Positions 5,514 to 7,184 of a stretch of 7,184 nt of DNA are shown here, piece after piece. Position numbers and translations under genes: made by a program. Position 1 is the first letter of the stretch, and the number at the start of each line of letters is the position of its first letter. Source of the stretch: JAAZNV01 sp049297375 (lineage in GTDB: Bacteria; Patescibacteriota; WWE3; UBA101185; UBA10185); NCBI GenBank assembly GCA_049297375.1, contig JBAQUF010000071.1, positions 1 through 7,184 of the forward strand, in the 5' to 3' direction. The notes under the pieces were generated by a model that worked only from the letters and a program-made list of their open reading frames with translations, did no database searches and was not told where the DNA came from.

Positions 5514-7184
5514 ATGATTAACGTAGAATCTCCAATCTCGGTTATACCTAAAATAGGACCTAAATATAAAAAACTTCTTGAAAACTTGGAGATATTTACA
5601 GTAGAAGACCTTTTGTACCATCTTCCTTTTAGATACAATGATTATTCTCAAATTAAAAATATCAAAGATCTTAAGGAAGGGGATGTTGTATCAGTAAGAG
5701 CAATACTTGGATCAGTAGAAAACATATACACAAGAGGAAGAAAAAGAATAACAAAAGCAGTAGTGGTAGATCATACAAAAGAATTAAACCTTATTTGGTT
5801 TAACCAGCATTACATAAAAGATACATTAAATGTTGGTAAAAACTATTTGGTAAGTGGAAGGGTAACAACATTTGATAGAAAATTATGTTTTATTAGTCCA
5901 GAAATAGAAGCAGTATATGATAACGAAAAACAAAAAGTAGAGAATATAAACACAGGAAGGCTTGTCCCTGTGTATCCAGAAACATCAGGTGTGTCTTCAA
6001 AGTGGCTAAGGGGAAAGATTAAATTTCTTTTAAATTCTGATACTAATCTTAAAGAATTCCTACCGGAAGAATTACTAAAAGAAAAGAAATTTGATGAAGT
6101 AAACAAAGCACTAGAAGAAGTTCATTTTCCAAATAGTGAGAACCAAGCTAAAGAAAATCATAAGAGATTTGAATTTGAAGAGCTTTTTATTGAACTTTTA
6201 AATGTAGAAAAAAGAAAGAATGATTGGTCAAAAATATCTAAAGGCTACAAATTAAAACCGTACAAAGGAGAACTTTCTAACTTTATTAAATCATTACCTT
6301 TTAAACTTACTAAATCCCAGAAAGATGCATTGGAAGAAGTTATGGAAGATCTACAAAAATCTGCTCCAATGAATAGACTCTTAGAGGGGGACGTAGGTAC
6401 AGGAAAAACAGTCCTTGCAATTATTGCTTCCTATATCTGCCATCTTAATGGATTAAAAACATTATATATGGCACCAACTGAAATATTAGCAAATCAACAC
6501 TTTGAAACGTTCAGTAAGATACTCAAAGATACAAATATAAAGATAGATATTGAAACAGGAAGTAAAAAGAAAAAGGATGAGGAGTGGGATATATTAATAG
6601 GAACACACGCTCTTTTGTTCGCTAAAGATTTATATAACAACGTCGGATTAGTAGTAATTGATGAACAACATAGATTTGGAGTTGAACAACGAGGAAAGAT
6701 AGTAGAACTAATAAATGGAGATACAAAACCTCATCTTTTATCTATGACTGCAACTCCAATTCCAAGAACTTTAGCTCTTACTCTTTATGGGGACTTATCT
6801 ATATCTATACTAAAAGATTTTCCTTTTGAACAAAGAAAAATAAGTACAAAAGTAATTCCAGAGAAAATGAGGGATCAAGCCTATAAATGGATAAAAGATA
6901 AAGGAGACCAAACATTTATTGTGTGTCCTTTAATTGAAGAGTCAGAGAGTTCTGGACTTGCAAATGTTAAAGCAGCTCAAGCTGAATATGAATACTTAAA
7001 AGATGGTGTGTTTAAGGGAGTAACAATAGGACTATTACATGGAAGGATGAAACCAAAGGAAAAAGAAGAGGTTATTAGTAATTTTAAAAGTGGAAAGATA
7101 AAAGTTTTAGTATCAACCCCCGTAATTGACGTAGGAATTGATGTTCCTGATGCTACAGTTATTGTTATTGAAAGTGCTGATAGA
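5514..7184 (+). CDS. recG: ATP-dependent DNA helicase RecG (partial, 3' end missing)
   Basis: RecG remodels stalled replication forks and branch-migrates recombination intermediates. The first 557 residues are present and the frame is open to the right edge; the family is usually near 680-700. The N-terminus has the wedge-domain entry VIPKIGPKYKKLLENLEIFT followed by EDLLYHLPFRY (31-41), then an OB-like segment (about 50-135). Helicase motifs: LTKSQKDALEE (265-275), Walker A GDVGTGKT (292-299), APTEILANQH (320-329), IGTHALL (362-368), Walker B DEQHRFGVEQR (383-393), SMTATPIPRTLAL (410-422), CPLIEESE (471-478), GLLHGRMKP (506-514) and motif V VSTPVIDVGIDVPDA (533-547). Motif VI and the C-terminal hook lie beyond the window. 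The stretch between TGS and GTHALL is about 10 residues shorter than in E. coli RecG. One arginine codon of 19 is CGN by hand count. The start is fixed by the promoter box 6 bases upstream. Confidence 0.97.
   Translation, partial: MINVESPISVIPKIGPKYKKLLENLEIFTVEDLLYHLPFRYNDYSQIKNIKDLKEGDVVSVRAILGSVENIYTRGRKRITKAVVVDHTKELNLIWFNQHYIKDTLNVGKNYLVSGRVTTFDRKLCFISPEIEAVYDNEKQKVENINTGRLVPVYPETSGVSSKWLRGKIKFLLNSDTNLKEFLPEELLKEKKFDEVNKALEEVHFPNSENQAKENHKRFEFEELFIELLNVEKRKNDWSKISKGYKLKPYKGELSNFIKSLPFKLTKSQKDALEEVMEDLQKSAPMNRLLEGDVGTGKTVLAIIASYICHLNGLKTLYMAPTEILANQHFETFSKILKDTNIKIDIETGSKKKKDEEWDILIGTHALLFAKDLYNNVGLVVIDEQHRFGVEQRGKIVELINGDTKPHLLSMTATPIPRTLALTLYGDLSISILKDFPFEQRKISTKVIPEKMRDQAYKWIKDKGDQTFIVCPLIEESESSGLANVKAAQAEYEYLKDGVFKGVTIGLLHGRMKPKEKEEVISNFKSGKIKVLVSTPVIDVGIDVPDATVIVIESADR

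Noticed and set aside
103..7184. Alternative genetic code with UGA as glycine (as in Gracilibacteria/SR1), suggested by no UGA stops among six genes
   Set aside because: The penicillin-binding protein, TyrRS and RecG frames contain many GGN glycines and no in-frame TGA, so recoding is not supported. Six stops are too few to say UGA is avoided.

Overview
The window is AT-rich, dense DNA that looks like an ordinary chromosomal segment of a small-genome bacterium, most likely a Candidate Phyla Radiation / Patescibacteria member. The reasons are the strong A/T bias in codon use, compact spacing, the style of the core proteins (a class A penicillin-binding protein with an Ig-like tail, an S4-type tyrosyl-tRNA synthetase, a lysine-rich RecG) and several small proteins I do not recognise. 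The lineage call is inference; no rRNA or marker set is present. The standard stop codons fit: the six visible stops are TAA or TAG, and no long frame carries an in-frame TGA.

Layout. At the left edge an SD-led gene begins on the minus strand and leaves the window after five codons. Next is a large minus-strand class A penicillin-binding protein (103-2832). From the divergent intergenic space at 2833-2941, a small unknown basic protein (2942-3274) is read on the plus strand and closed by a strong terminator. Then come tyrS (3360-4565) and, overlapping its stop codon, a 45-residue single-pass membrane protein (4565-4702). A convergent terminator hairpin (about 4708-4755) separates these from a two-gene minus-strand operon of unknown small proteins (5055-5414, then 4781-5071). 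From 5514 to the right edge is recG, cut at residue 557.

The most striking feature is how the genes start. The three conserved genes (penicillin-binding protein, tyrS, recG) all have an extended -10 box of the form TGATAnAnT placed so that the A of ATG falls at the expected transcription start. There are exactly 6 bases between box and ATG in all three, no good -35 box and no Shine-Dalgarno sequence. They look leaderless. The unknown small genes, and the gene entering from the left edge, instead have 16-31 base leaders and strong AGGAG-type ribosome sites. Two of the three leadered units have a clear TTGATT-17-TAnnAT promoter, while the third has only a weak candidate. Both intrinsic terminators serve small-gene units, and the three small genes use CGT/CGC arginine codons that are almost absent from tyrS and recG. 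The window therefore seems to show two expression modes: leaderless housekeeping genes, and leadered, possibly highly expressed, lineage-specific small genes.

Functionally, the known genes cover cell-wall synthesis (penicillin-binding protein), translation (TyrRS) and replication-fork repair (RecG). They do not form a pathway together. No mobile element, CRISPR array, tRNA or rRNA was seen.
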